A DNA stretch of 64,000 nt, from the NCBI RefSeq assembly GCF_034377285.1, contig NZ_CP139715.1, positions 62,001-126,000 of the forward strand, read 5' to 3'. Made by a program: the position numbers and the translations under genes. Positions within the stretch are counted from its first letter, which is position 1, and each line of letters starts with the position of its first letter. The notes below the pieces were generated by a model. The model searched no databases, was not told where the DNA came from, and was given only the letters and a program-made list of their open reading frames with translations. Below are positions 8,513 to 17,827 of this stretch, one piece after another. This stretch comes from Thalassobaculum sp. OXR-137 (lineage in GTDB: Bacteria; Pseudomonadota; Alphaproteobacteria; Thalassobaculales; Thalassobaculaceae).

Positions 8513-10234
8513 TCAGGCCGCCCGGACGCGGTTGACGAACTCGACCACCTGGGTGGTGAGCTGGTCCGCCTGGGACGACAGCTCACCGGCCGCCTCCAGC
8601 ACCTCGCCGGCGCTGGAGCCGACCAGGCCCGACGCCTCGGTCACGTTGTTGATCGACCGCGACACGGCCTGGGTGCCGTCTGCCGCCTCCTGGGTGCTGC
8701 GACCGATTTCCGAGGCGGCGGCATTCTGCTCCTCGATGGCCGAGGCGACGGAGGACGATATCTCGCGGATCTTCTCGATCCGGATGTTGATGTCGTTGAT
8801 CGCCGACACCGCACTGCCGGTCTGATCCTGCACGTCCCGGATCTGGGCGGCGATCTCGTCGGTCGCCTTGGCCGTCTGGGTCGCCAGGCTCTTCACCTCA
8901 GACGCCACCACCGCAAAGCCCTTGCCGGCATCGCCGGCGCGGGCCGCCTCGATCGTCGCGTTCAACGCCAGCAGGTTGGTCTGCTCGGCGATGCTGGTGA
9001 TCAGGTTCACCACCTCGCCGATCGCCTCGACCTTGGACGCCAGTCCCTTGATCTCGCGGTCGCTCACCTCGGCCGCGCCGACCGCCTGTTCGGCCGCTTC
9101 GGTCTGGTAGCTCATCTGCTGGCTGATCTCGGTGATGGAGCTGCGCAGCTCCTCGGCCGCGGCGGCGACAGTCTGAACGTTCGAGGAGGCCTGTTCGGCA
9201 GTGTTCACCACCATGGCCGCCTCGGAGATCGCCTGCTGGCTCGACGCGGTCATCGACTCGGCGGTCCCACGCATGGCGACGGCCTTCGCGTTCACCGCCC
9301 GCACGAGCTCGCCGACCCCGGCCTCGAAATCGTCGACCACCCGACGCATGGTCTGACGCTTCTCCTCCTCGGCCCCCTGCTCGTTTTCGGCCTCGCGGGC
9401 CTCCAGCTCGATTTTCTGCTTGGCGTTGACCCGGAAGACTTCCACGGCCGCCGCCATCTCGCCGATCTCGTCGCCACGGGCACGATAGGGCACCTCGAAG
9501 TCGACCTCGTTCGAGGCCAGCCGGCGCATCACCGCCGACAGGGCCGGGATCGGCCGCAGCATCATCCGGAACACCACGAGGGCCAGGATCACGCCGATCA
9601 CGGTGGCCACCGCCATGGCGATGCCGAGGGACCAGGTGATGCTGTAGAGCACCGCCTCGATCCGTTCCTTCTGCACACCGGCATAGAGGATGCCGATGAT
9701 GTCGCCGCCGGAGGACAGGATCGGCTGATAGACGGTGTAGTACGGCACGCCGAGAATGACCGCCTGGCCGAGGAACGTCTTGCCCCCGGTCACCACCGGA
9801 TACACCGCCCCGTTCTGGCCGAGCGGCGTGCCCACCGCGCGATTGCCGTCCGGCTTGATGATGTTGGTTGTCTTGCGCCAGAAATCCTTGGTTTCCGGAT
9901 CCCAGGCGAAGACGGTCGCCGTCTCTCCCGTCATCTGGCCGATCCGGTCGATGAGGTCATGGCTGTCGAACTGGGGCAGCGCCGGAATGACGATTTTCTT
10001 GACCGTTCCCGACGGGTCGATGGTCACCTGAACTTCGGGATACCGGGCGGCCAGTTCCATCGCCGCGATCCGAAGGCTGGCATTCTGTCGGTTGATCGCT
10101 TCCTTGCTGATCGACCCGTCGACGGCGCTGATCGCTGCGAAGGACAACGCAAGCGCCAGCAGCACCAGCAGCCCGGCCGTCACCAGACAAGCCTTTGTTG
10201 TCAATCGCATCCCGCCGATGAGATTAAAGCTCAT
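8513..10234 (-). CDS. methyl-accepting chemotaxis protein (Cache-type sensor)
   Basis: The start is set at the ATG at 10234, where GGAG sits six bases upstream; an ATG at 10246 is the alternative. The 573-residue protein has a TM helix near the N-terminus and a periplasmic Cache-like domain of about 150 residues containing [16 protein letters not shown] second TM segment, HAMP region and long signalling coiled coil follow. The hairpin tip reads [15 protein letters not shown] and then [11 protein letters not shown], the invariant CheA/CheW contact region. There is no CheR/CheB tethering pentapeptide at the C-terminus. No other chemotaxis gene lies nearby, so it is an orphan receptor feeding a pathway encoded elsewhere. 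Its ligand is unknown; single Cache domains of this type often bind small organic acids. Confidence 0.93.
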   Translation of the reverse strand: MSFNLIGGMRLTTKACLVTAGLLVLLALALSFAAISAVDGSISKEAINRQNASLRIAAMELAARYPEVQVTIDPSGTVKKIVIPALPQFDSHDLIDRIGQMTGETATVFAWDPETKDFWRKTTNIIKPDGNRAVGTPLGQNGAVYPVVTGGKTFLGQAVILGVPYYTVYQPILSSGGDIIGILYAGVQKERIEAVLYSITWSLGIAMAVATVIGVILALVVFRMMLRPIPALSAVMRRLASNEVDFEVPYRARGDEIGEMAAAVEVFRVNAKQKIELEAREAENEQGAEEEKRQTMRRVVDDFEAGVGELVRAVNAKAVAMRGTAESMTASSQQAISEAAMVVNTAEQASSNVQTVAAAAEELRSSITEISQQMSYQTEAAEQAVGAAEVSDREIKGLASKVEAIGEVVNLITSIAEQTNLLALNATIEAARAGDAGKGFAVVASEVKSLATQTAKATDEIAAQIRDVQDQTGSAVSAINDINIRIEKIREISSSVASAIEEQNAAASEIGRSTQEAADGTQAVSRSINNVTEASGLVGSSAGEVLEAAGELSSQADQLTTQVVEFVNRVRAA

Positions 10235-10508
10235 GAAACACTCCATCGTCGCTCTTTTGGCGACTACTAGTGTTTCCCAGTTAAAACTTGCTTAATTACC
10301 TTTTACGAAAAATACCCACTGTAAAAGTATGCATAATTTGTATGGCGTGTTTTTTAATATTTGAGGCACACGATTAAGATGTAGCCGTGCCCCCAGCTCG
10401 GCAGGCCGAACCGGTCCCGCCATCGGACACCTGTTCCGGGTCATGGACAGTCGTTGCCACCAGGGCCGGCACGCCCACCTCACGGCGAGCCGACGGTCCC
10501 ACCGGCGA

Positions 10509-11303
10509 TCAGGTGAAGTGTACGCGGGCTTCCCCAAGATGTTCGAAGCGGATCAGCACTTCGGCCGGCTCGGAGAAATGGACGGTCTTCACCACGCTGC
10601 CGAGCATCACGAACTCCCCGGCTTTCAGCGGCCGGCCGAGGGCGATCCGATGGTTGGCAAGCCAGGCGAGCGCGTTCAGCGGATGGCCGAGGATGTCGCG
10701 CCCGCGGCCGGAGCCGGCACGGATCTTGTTGACGAACATCTCCCCCTCGATTCCATCCAGATCGAGGTTCCGCCAGGTCTCCAGCGCCGGGCCGATCACC
10801 ACGCCGGCATTGAAGAAATCGTCGGCGATCAGCACCGGCGCCGAGAAGGACGGGAAGTTGCTGTAGCGGTCGTCGACGATCTCGATGCCGGGCATCAGCG
10901 CCGCCACCGCATGACCGACGCTGTCGCGGTCGTAGGGCATGCCGGTATCGGGAAGATCGGCGCCGAGCCGGGCGGCGATCTCGCATTCGACGCCGACCCG
11001 GTGGAATTTGGACAACGGCAACGTCGCCATGTGCTCGTACACGGTCGAGGCGAAGACCTCGCCGGCGCAAGGATGGTCGATCTTCAGATAGGCCTGCATG
11101 ACCGACGTGGTGCAGCCGATCTTATGGCCGGTGCGCGGGCCGAAGCCCGCCTTCTCCAGCCGGTCATGGACCAGGGCCTGGACGGCATAGCCTTCCTCGA
11201 CGTCATCCGGCTCGAGCTCGGCCGGCGGCAGCGGCGTGGCCGCTCCGCCGGTGCGGGCCCTGACCAGATGGTCGGCGAGGTCGGCCTGCCGGTCCGGGCT
11301 CAT
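10509..11303 (-). CDS. 2-keto-4-pentenoate hydratase / fumarylacetoacetate hydrolase-family enzyme
   Basis: Starting at the ATG at 11303, the protein has 264 residues and resembles MhpD/HpcG-type hydratases. Visible motifs include GHKIGCTT, VECEIAARLGAD (acidic metal ligands) and IEIVDDRYSNF. The family adds water to 2-hydroxy-dienoates or cleaves related C-C bonds with Mg2+. The start overlaps the stop of the upstream carbamoylase-like gene (ATGA), indicating coupling. Together they suggest catabolism of an N-substituted or ring-cleavage compound, but the substrate is not identifiable. Longer frames that extend upstream only shadow the neighbour. Confidence 0.85.
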   Translation of the reverse strand: MSPDRQADLADHLVRARTGGAATPLPPAELEPDDVEEGYAVQALVHDRLEKAGFGPRTGHKIGCTTSVMQAYLKIDHPCAGEVFASTVYEHMATLPLSKFHRVGVECEIAARLGADLPDTGMPYDRDSVGHAVAALMPGIEIVDDRYSNFPSFSAPVLIADDFFNAGVVIGPALETWRNLDLDGIEGEMFVNKIRAGSGRGRDILGHPLNALAWLANHRIALGRPLKAGEFVMLGSVVKTVHFSEPAEVLIRFEHLGEARVHFT

Positions 11304-12535
11304 GCGTTGCGCCGCTCCTGGAGGATGCTGGAGGCCGCGTCGGCCAGGACCTGGCAGCCGATGGCGATGTCGCCCCGGTCGGTATCCTCGGCGAAGTCGT
11401 GGCTGATGCCGCCGATCGACGGGACGAATAGCATGGCGCAGGGCAGCTTGGCGGTGATCACCATCGGGTCGTGGCCGGCGGCGGACGGCATGGACTGCCA
11501 CTTGCCCGGCACGGTCGCCTCGGCGGCGGCGGCGATGTGCTTCTGGAAGCCCTCGTCCATGTAGGACGGGCGCACCGGCTGACGCGAGCGGGTGTATTCC
11601 ACCGTCGCCTTGCCCTTGCTGTTGATGTCGTCGGCGATCCCGGCGGCGATCTCCTCGAACCTGTCGAGGATGCTCTCGTCCTGGTCGCGGAACTGCAGGT
11701 CCAGCTCGGCATAGCCCGGCACGATGGAGGCGGCCCCCGGCTGCACCACCGCGCGGCCCATGGTCCAGACCGTGCGTTCGCCGGCGACCGACGGGAACTC
11801 CTGGTTCACCCGGTAAGCCAGTTCGTAGAGCGCGGTGGCGGCATCCTTGCGCCGGGCCATGGTGGTGGTGCCGGCGTGGTTCTGCTCGCCGTGGAACTTG
11901 AAGCGCATGGCGCGGATGCCGACGATGGCGGTGACCACACCCACATGCTGCTCGGCCTGCTCCAGATACGCGCCCTGCTCGATATGCGCCTCCAGATAGC
12001 CGAGGTACCGGTTCTCCTCCATGGTCAGCCGAGGCACGTCGGTCAGGCCGGCGGCGGCGATGGCGTCGGTCAGCGTGGTGCCGTCGCGGCCGGTCGCGGC
12101 CTTCTCCGCTTCGGGATCCAGCACGCCGCACCAGGACCGGCTGCCCAGGCAACCCAGGAACGAGCCCTCCTCGTCCTGCCACGACACCACGTCGACGGCG
12201 AGATTGGCGGTTTCCGGATCCTCGGCGAGCGCCCGGGCGATCTCCAGGCCGTAGACCACCCCCAGCGCACCGTCGAGCCAGCCGCCGCGCGGCTGGGTGT
12301 CGGAATGGCTGCCGATCAGCAGGGCCGGGCCGGGCTTGGAGGAGCGGCCGAGCACGTTGCCGACGCCGTCGATCGTGGTCTCCAGGCCGGCTTCCTCGAA
12401 GCGCTTCTTCAGCCAGCGCCGGGCCTCCATGTCCTTCTCGCTGAGCGCGGTACGGATCACGCCCGTCTCTACACCGCCGATCGTGCGCAGGTGGTCCAGG
12501 TCGGCGAGCAGGCGCTCGGCATTGATCTTCGGCAT
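11300..12535 (-). CDS. Zn-dependent amidase of the hydantoinase/carbamoylase family (M20 fold)
   Basis: The 411-residue protein shows the M20-type dimetal site. GSHSDTQPRGG holds the first His and Asp, WLDGALGV the bridging Asp, and DEEGSFLGCLGS the Glu pair; a late HAGTTTM His and the motif GGISHDFAEDTD follow. This set matches N-carbamoyl-L-amino acid amidohydrolases, allantoate amidohydrolases and beta-ureidopropionases, which release CO2 and ammonia from ureido compounds. Which of these it uses is not readable. It is translationally coupled to the hydratase-family gene downstream. Confidence 0.88.
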   Translation of the reverse strand: MPKINAERLLADLDHLRTIGGVETGVIRTALSEKDMEARRWLKKRFEEAGLETTIDGVGNVLGRSSKPGPALLIGSHSDTQPRGGWLDGALGVVYGLEIARALAEDPETANLAVDVVSWQDEEGSFLGCLGSRSWCGVLDPEAEKAATGRDGTTLTDAIAAAGLTDVPRLTMEENRYLGYLEAHIEQGAYLEQAEQHVGVVTAIVGIRAMRFKFHGEQNHAGTTTMARRKDAATALYELAYRVNQEFPSVAGERTVWTMGRAVVQPGAASIVPGYAELDLQFRDQDESILDRFEEIAAGIADDINSKGKATVEYTRSRQPVRPSYMDEGFQKHIAAAAEATVPGKWQSMPSAAGHDPMVITAKLPCAMLFVPSIGGISHDFAEDTDRGDIAIGCQVLADAASSILQERRNA

Positions 12536-12636
12536 GGGGCTCCTCCAGGTGGGTAAAGCCCAGCCTAACGCGTCCCCGCCGCGGGCGTCACGCCCGGGAA
12601 TGCGGGGTGACGGTGCGGCTATTTTTCTCTCCTCCC

Positions 12637-12660
12637 ATTCCCCGGTCTTGTGCCGGGAGG
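12637..12660. repeat. half-copy of the intergenic inverted-repeat family
   Basis: The stretch CCCCGGTCTTGTGCCGGG matches one arm of the repeat family found at 14006, 19912 and 27019. I see no convincing second arm, so this is either a degenerate copy or chance. It lies in the leader of the MFS gene. Confidence 0.35.
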
Positions 12661-12679
12661 GGTTGGAGAAAGGGAACGA

Positions 12680-13963
12680 ATGAACACCCCCTTGGAAGCA
12701 GCACCGCCCGTGCTACGCTTGCCTCCCGCCAAGCGAACCCCGTCCAAAGCCGTGTCCCTCGCCGAACGCCTCACCGGGCTCAGTGCCCGCGACAACACCC
12801 CGATTGCCATCGTCGGCCTCGGCCATGGGGCGACGCACTGGGTGGCCGCGACCTTCTACCTGCTGCTGCCCAACCTCTCGACCGCGCTGGGCCTCGACTA
12901 CGCCGCCACCGGGCTGCTGGTCTCGGTGCTGCATGTCAGCGCGTTCGTGGCCAATTTCGGCTCCGGCCCGCTGACCGACATGACCGGACGGCGGGTGGCG
13001 CTGCAGGTCGCCTCGCTGCTGATGGGGGCCGCGGCCCTGGCCCTGCTCGGCTTTGCCGGCGGGCTGCTGGCGGTGGCGGCCCTGGTCGCGGTGATCGGCG
13101 CGTCGAACAATCTCTGGCATCCGCCGGCGATCAGCTACCTCTCCGCCCGGTTCCCCGCACAGCGCGGCTGGGCGCTGTCGGTCCATGCGCTCGGCGCCGG
13201 GCTGGGAGACGCCATCGCACCGCTTGCCGCCGGCGCGATGCTGGCCGCCATGGCCTGGGAGGGGGTGGCGCTGTATTCCTGCCTGCCGGTCCTGGCGGTG
13301 GCGGCCCTGCTGGCGATGTTCCTCGGCCGCGCGCCCGCCGCCAGCCATGGCGAGGCCGGCAAGGGCGTGGATTTCGGCCAGTACCTCGCCGGCATCGCGG
13401 CGGTGGTGAAGGACCGGGCGGTGCTCGGCCTGTGCCTGATGTCGGCCTTCCGGGCGATGACCCAGAACGGGCTGCTGGTCTTCCTGCCGCTCTATCTCGC
13501 CCACGAGATGGAAGTGTCTCCGCTGATGATGGGCGTGGCGCTGGCGGCGCTGCAGGTCGGCGGGCTGATCGCCACGCCGATCGCAGGCCGGCTGTCGGAC
13601 CGGGTGGGACGGCGCCAGGTGGTGCTGGCCGGGCTCGGCGTGTCGACCCTGGCCATCGCGGCGCTGACCCTGCTGGGCAACGAGATCTCGTTCATTGCCG
13701 GGGTGTCGGTGCTGGGCTTCGCGCTCTACGCGATCCGGCCGGTGGTGCATTCCTGGATGATGGACCTGACGCCGTCCCATCTGGGCGGCTCGGCCACGAG
13801 CCTGATGTTCGGGGCGCAGACCGGCCTGTCGATCCTGGCGCCGGTGATCGGCGGGATCGTCGCCGATGCCTATGGGCTGGTGGTGACGTTCTACGTGCTG
13901 GCGGCGAGCATGCTGGTGACCAACCTGATCGCCTGGAGCCTGCCCAACGCGAAGCGGGCGTAG
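12680..13963 (+). CDS. major facilitator superfamily transporter
   Basis: I choose the ATG at 12680 (427 residues), preceded by GGAGAAAGGGA. A soluble N-terminus of about 40 residues leads into twelve hydrophobic segments. The loop between TM2 and TM3 reads GPLTDMTGRRVAL, and the equivalent loop in the second half reads GRLSDRVGRRQVV, the classic MFS G-x-x-x-D-R-x-G-R-R pattern. It is an inner-membrane secondary carrier. The substrate is unknown. It is divergent from the carbamoylase/hydratase operon, so it may import that pathway's substrate, but this is only inferred from position. Confidence 0.88.
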   Translation: MNTPLEAAPPVLRLPPAKRTPSKAVSLAERLTGLSARDNTPIAIVGLGHGATHWVAATFYLLLPNLSTALGLDYAATGLLVSVLHVSAFVANFGSGPLTDMTGRRVALQVASLLMGAAALALLGFAGGLLAVAALVAVIGASNNLWHPPAISYLSARFPAQRGWALSVHALGAGLGDAIAPLAAGAMLAAMAWEGVALYSCLPVLAVAALLAMFLGRAPAASHGEAGKGVDFGQYLAGIAAVVKDRAVLGLCLMSAFRAMTQNGLLVFLPLYLAHEMEVSPLMMGVALAALQVGGLIATPIAGRLSDRVGRRQVVLAGLGVSTLAIAALTLLGNEISFIAGVSVLGFALYAIRPVVHSWMMDLTPSHLGGSATSLMFGAQTGLSILAPVIGGIVADAYGLVVTFYVLAASMLVTNLIAWSLPNAKRA

Positions 13964-14005
13964 CGCACCCAATCCACCATTCCCACTCCCCGAACCCACC
14001 ACAGT

Positions 14006-14105
14006 CACTCCCCGGATTTATTCCGGGGCAATCCGCCACACCGCTGCCAAGGTGGACGGGGTCGCACCACGCCGACGCGCTGCCCCGGCACAAGGCCGGG
14101 GAGTG
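14006..14105. repeat. intergenic inverted-repeat element, copy 1
   Basis: Two arms of about 25 bases bound a 100-base unit. The left arm is a small palindrome around CCCCGGATTTATTCCGGGG and the right arm one around CCCCGGCACAAGGCCGGGG. Each arm can form its own hairpin, and the arms pair with each other. It lies between two converging genes (MFS transporter and enoyl-CoA hydratase), where it could act as a bidirectional terminator. Related copies sit at 19912-20023 and 27019-27127. Confidence 0.75.
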
Positions 14106-14139
14106 TTTTGATAGGTGGGGGCCGTGTTCTAGAGCAAAT

Positions 14140-14937
14140 CTAAGCCGCATCCCCCGGATACCAGCTCGGCGGGCGCTTCTCGAGGAAGCTGGCCAGCCCC
14201 TCCTTCGCCTCGTCGCTCTGGCGCTTCAGGGCATGCTCCTCCACCAGCGCGGTGAAGTGCTCGCCCGACAGGTCCAGCCCCGCCTCCACCAGCGCCCGGT
14301 GCTTGGTCTGGGCCAGCGCCTCCGGTGCCGCCATCAGCAGGTTGTCGATCACCGGGGCCACCGCCTCGTCCAGCCCGCCCTCGGGGCAGACCTGGTGCAC
14401 CAGGCCCATCTCCTTGGCGGCCTGGGCGCCGAAGCGCTCGCAGGTCAGCGCGTAGCGCCGAACGTTGCGCACGCCCATGGCCGCGTTCAGATGCGGCACG
14501 ATGATCCCGGCCATCACGCCCCAGCGCGCCTCGGTGATGGCGAAGATCGCGTCCTCGCTGGCGATCACGATATCGGCCGCCGCCGCGATCCCCGTGCCGC
14601 CGCCGAAGCAGCCGCCATGGATCAGGGCGATGGTCGGTTTCGGGAACGCGGTCAGCCCCTGGATCGCGCTGGCGGTGCGGCGCGAGACCTCGATGTTCTC
14701 CAGCGGGCTGAGCTGCCCCATCTCCTTCAGCCAGGAGAGATCGGCGCCGGCCTGGAAATGCTTGCCGTTGCCGCGGATCACCACGACCCGCACCGCCGGA
14801 TCGGCCGCCAGGCTTTCCACGCCGGCGATCAGCGCGTCGATGACCGCGCTGTTATAGGCGTTGTTCCGCTCCGGCCGGTTCAGGGTGACGGTCGCCACCC
14901 CCCGTTTGTCGACGGAACAGAGAACCACGTCAGTCAT
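14140..14937 (-). CDS. enoyl-CoA hydratase/isomerase family protein
   Basis: The ATG at 14937 gives a 265-residue crotonase-fold protein. Its oxyanion-hole segments are GNGKHFQAGADLSWL and HGGCFGGGTGIAAA. The latter region is followed by ITEARWGVMAGII, where a Glu aligns with the catalytic acid of hydratases. The reaction is probably hydration or isomerisation of an enoyl-CoA, and isohexenylglutaconyl- or methylglutaconyl-CoA hydratase types are possible. The start lies two bases after the stop of the upstream esterase gene, so they form an operon. Confidence 0.88.
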   Translation of the reverse strand: MTDVVLCSVDKRGVATVTLNRPERNNAYNSAVIDALIAGVESLAADPAVRVVVIRGNGKHFQAGADLSWLKEMGQLSPLENIEVSRRTASAIQGLTAFPKPTIALIHGGCFGGGTGIAAAADIVIASEDAIFAITEARWGVMAGIIVPHLNAAMGVRNVRRYALTCERFGAQAAKEMGLVHQVCPEGGLDEAVAPVIDNLLMAAPEALAQTKHRALVEAGLDLSGEHFTALVEEHALKRQSDEAKEGLASFLEKRPPSWYPGDAA

Positions 14938-14939
14938 CG

Positions 14940-15908
14940 TCACATTCCTCCCAGGGCGCCGGCCAGTTGCTTGCCCAGCCCGCCAATCAGTTGTCGTGCC
15001 TTGCCGACCATCCGGATCTGCGTCATGCAGCCGTGGATTATGCCGGCATGCTCGGTGTGGTGGACCTCCACCCCCGCGTCCTTGAGCTTCTCGTAGAACC
15101 GGCGGGTGTCGTCGCGCAGCACGTCGACCCCGGCGGAATGCAGGAAGCAGGGCGGAAAGCCGGTCACGTCCGCCTTCATCGGCACCGCGCGCGGATCGTC
15201 GTAATCCGCCGGGCCGTTCAGGTAATGACCGAAATAGTTCTTCATGTCGGCGCTGCTCAGGAACCAGTTGCCGCCGCCGAAGATCCGGTAGCTGTCGGTC
15301 TCGAAATCGTCGCCGAACACGCCGTAGATCAGGCCGAGCGCCTTGACCGGCGAGGTGCCGCGCTGGCGCAGGGCGACCTCGGCCCCGGCCGCCAGATTGC
15401 CGCCGGCGCTGTCGCCGGACAGGGCGATGCGCGTCGGATCGACCGACCAGTCCGCACCCGAGCGGGTAATGAAATCCACCACCGCCACGGTCTCCTCGAC
15501 CGCCGCCGGGAACTTGTTCTCCGGCGCCAGGCTGTAGTCGACGGCGGCGACGACGCAGCCGGATTCCAGTGCCAGCAGATGCATGCCCGCCGCATGGGTC
15601 TCCAGCGAACCGACGACCCAGCCGCCGCCATGCAGGTAGACGATGACCGGCAGGTTCTCGTTCTCGCTCGGATAGAGCAGACGGACCGGGATGTCGCCGG
15701 TCGGGCCGGGCACGGTGGTGTCGACGATCTTCGCCACCTCCGGGCGGACCTCGTTCCACCATTTGCGGTCCAGCTCCGAGCGCTCCCGGGCCTGCACCGG
15801 CGTGAGCTTGGAGCGGTCGGTCGCCAGCCCGTATTCGACGACGATCTCCTGGGCGCGGGCGATTGCCCGCTTCATGTCCGGATCGACCCAGATCTGGTCT
15901 TCGGCCAA
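14940..15908 (-). CDS. alpha/beta hydrolase, hormone-sensitive-lipase (GDSAG) family esterase
   Basis: The 322-residue protein has the oxyanion motif YLHGGGWVVG and the nucleophile elbow ALSGDSAGGNL, which define the bacterial hormone-sensitive-lipase family. The remaining triad members are a late Asp (AGVDVLRDD) and His (IIHGCM). No signal peptide is visible, so it is an intracellular carboxylesterase for short acyl esters. It is directly upstream of the enoyl-CoA hydratase gene with a 2-base gap, and 50 bases downstream of the phosphonate monoester hydrolase-like gene on the same strand. Confidence 0.9.
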   Translation of the reverse strand: MAEDQIWVDPDMKRAIARAQEIVVEYGLATDRSKLTPVQARERSELDRKWWNEVRPEVAKIVDTTVPGPTGDIPVRLLYPSENENLPVIVYLHGGGWVVGSLETHAAGMHLLALESGCVVAAVDYSLAPENKFPAAVEETVAVVDFITRSGADWSVDPTRIALSGDSAGGNLAAGAEVALRQRGTSPVKALGLIYGVFGDDFETDSYRIFGGGNWFLSSADMKNYFGHYLNGPADYDDPRAVPMKADVTGFPPCFLHSAGVDVLRDDTRRFYEKLKDAGVEVHHTEHAGIIHGCMTQIRMVGKARQLIGGLGKQLAGALGGM

Positions 15909-15958
15909 GTCTGCCTCCTGTCAGTCTCGATGTACCCCTACCCCCGGCAGGGGGCGGC

Positions 15959-17524
15959 TTACCACTGCCCCCGGTCGGGGGAGCGGTGCAGCGGTCCGCC
16001 GGGGGCGGTCAGGTCCCAGCCGGTCAGGGTGCGGTCCTGATGGACCGCCCGCCAGGACAGCATACGCTCGGCATACATCGCCCGGATATCCCGATAGTCC
16101 CCGTCGTCGGCCCGATTGTCGAGTTCGTGCGGGTCGCGTCCGAGATCGAAGAGCAGCGGCGGCAGGCCGGAGAAGTGGACGTATTTGTAGCGGTCGTCGC
16201 GGATCGTGGTGAGCTGGCAGGAATCCAGCGGCAGGGCCAGCGCCCGTTCCGCCTCGCCGCTGGCGGTCTCGCGGAAATCGAACTCCCAATGGGCGGCGTT
16301 GCGCCAGGTGTCGGGCATCTCTCCGTGCAGGAAGGGCAGCAGGGAGCGGCCGTTCATCGCCGGCGGCCGGGCCACGCCGATGGCCTGCAGGATGGTCGGC
16401 GCCACGTCCACCGCCTCGGTGATGACGTCCACACGGCCGAAGACCGGCGAGCCGGCCGGCTTGACGATCAGCGGGATGCGGTAGGCGCCGTCGAACCAGC
16501 CGAGCTTGCCGAACAGGCGATGGTCGCCCAGCAGCTCGCCATGGTCGCTGGTGACGACGATCAGCGTGTCGTCATAGGCGCGGCTCTCCTTCAGGAAGGC
16601 CATCAGCCGGCCGACCTGGGCGTCGACCTCGGCGATCATGCCGTAATACACCGCCCGGATGGCGCGCACCGCGTCGTCGTCCAGGTCGGCGACCAGGCCC
16701 GGCGCCTCGTAGACGAAGCTGGAAAGGGCGGTACGCTCCAGGGCGTAGCGCAGATAGGGATGCATCGCCGCCTGATCCGCCCGGCTCGGCGCGCGCACCG
16801 GCAGGGAAACGTCGGCGGGCGACACCATCGTGTTGTAGGGGGCCGGCACCACGAAGGGCGGGTGCGGGCGCAGGTGGCTGACATGCAGGAACCAGGGATC
16901 GGCCCCGCTTTCCGAACCGCCGTTCCGCTCGCGCAGATGCTCGATCACCCGGCCGGTGAGGAAGGCGGTCTCAGTCTCGTCGGCGCCGAAGGCCGGCGGC
17001 TCCGCATGGGCGCCGGCGGGGGGCAGGTCGCCGCCATTGGGCCGCCAGATCCGGGAGAGCTCATCGCCGAGGTCGATGCCCCGCGCCGCCAGCCACTGCC
17101 GCCAGAGCGCCCCATCCTCGCCCAGCGGCGTGTGCACGGCGAAGTCGGGGGCGAAGCCCTCGTATGTGCGCATGCGCGGGCTGGTCGGCGAGATCGTGCG
17201 GGGATCGGCGGTCTGATCGGTGTAGCCGAACAGCACCGGGTCGTAGCCGACCTTGCGCGCTTCTGTGGCGACCGTTGGATGGCGGCGGTCGAGTGGGGTG
17301 CCGTTGCGCAGCACCCGGTGGTTCATCTGGTACAGGCCCGTCAGCAGCGAGGCCCGTCCGGGCGAGCACGGGGCGCACTGGGCCCAGTGATCGGTGAACA
17401 GCACCCCGTCGCCGGCCAGCGCGTCCAGATGCGGCGTGCGGACATTGGGATGGCCGAGCGCGGAGAGGCAGTCGCCCCTGAACTGGTCCAGCGTGATCAG
17501 CAGAACGTTGGGGCGGAGGCTCAT
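15959..17524 (-). CDS. phosphonate monoester hydrolase/sulfatase-family enzyme (formylglycine type)
   Basis: Starting at the ATG at 17524 (521 residues), the N-terminus reads NVLLITLDQFRGD and supplies metal ligands. The modified-Cys motif is CSPGRASLLTG at residue 53. It fits C-x-P-x-R, where an anaerobic or FGE-type enzyme converts Cys to formylglycine. The run GLYQMNHRVLRNGTPLD, then YDPVLFGYTDQTADPRT, closely resembles rhizobial phosphonate monoester hydrolases rather than ordinary arylsulfatases. A later TSDHGELLGDH motif completes the metal site. No signal peptide is seen, suggesting a cytosolic enzyme hydrolysing phosphonate, phosphate or sulfate esters. An FGE gene is not in this window. 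Confidence 0.85.
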   Translation of the reverse strand: MSLRPNVLLITLDQFRGDCLSALGHPNVRTPHLDALAGDGVLFTDHWAQCAPCSPGRASLLTGLYQMNHRVLRNGTPLDRRHPTVATEARKVGYDPVLFGYTDQTADPRTISPTSPRMRTYEGFAPDFAVHTPLGEDGALWRQWLAARGIDLGDELSRIWRPNGGDLPPAGAHAEPPAFGADETETAFLTGRVIEHLRERNGGSESGADPWFLHVSHLRPHPPFVVPAPYNTMVSPADVSLPVRAPSRADQAAMHPYLRYALERTALSSFVYEAPGLVADLDDDAVRAIRAVYYGMIAEVDAQVGRLMAFLKESRAYDDTLIVVTSDHGELLGDHRLFGKLGWFDGAYRIPLIVKPAGSPVFGRVDVITEAVDVAPTILQAIGVARPPAMNGRSLLPFLHGEMPDTWRNAAHWEFDFRETASGEAERALALPLDSCQLTTIRDDRYKYVHFSGLPPLLFDLGRDPHELDNRADDGDYRDIRAMYAERMLSWRAVHQDRTLTGWDLTAPGGPLHRSPDRGQW

Positions 17525-17639
17525 CGACCGGGCCGGATGTGGGAGACGGGGCGGAACCATGACGGTCGGCGGGCGCGCGCGCAACCGGGGCCGCGGGCCG
17601 TCGCGGAAATGTCATGGAGCAGGCACTGTTGCTCATGAC

Positions 17640-17753
17640 CGTCTTCCCGGCCTTGCTCCGGGATCCAGAGCGCCATGCGATGGAGCGCAGGGCCCTTTCC
17701 GGCAGCGCTCCGGCAAGCGGATGGCTGGATCCCGGCGCAAGGCCGGGAAGACG
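17640..17753. repeat. intergenic inverted-repeat element with 29-bp arms (second subtype)
   Basis: The left arm (17640-17668) and right arm (17725-17753) are reverse complements at 28 of 29 positions. They start with CGTCTTCCCGGCCTTG and its complement. The 56-base centre has further short palindromes. The size and CCCGGCCTTG core resemble the other copies, but the sequence is a distinct subtype. It lies in the divergent gap between the phosphonate hydrolase-like and DUF2817 genes. Confidence 0.8.
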
Positions 17754-17827
17754 TAAAGCGAGGAGGTTGGTCCCTCCTCGCACGCGCAGGATTGCCGACG
17801 CTCCGCCACGGTGCTAACCGCTTGCGC

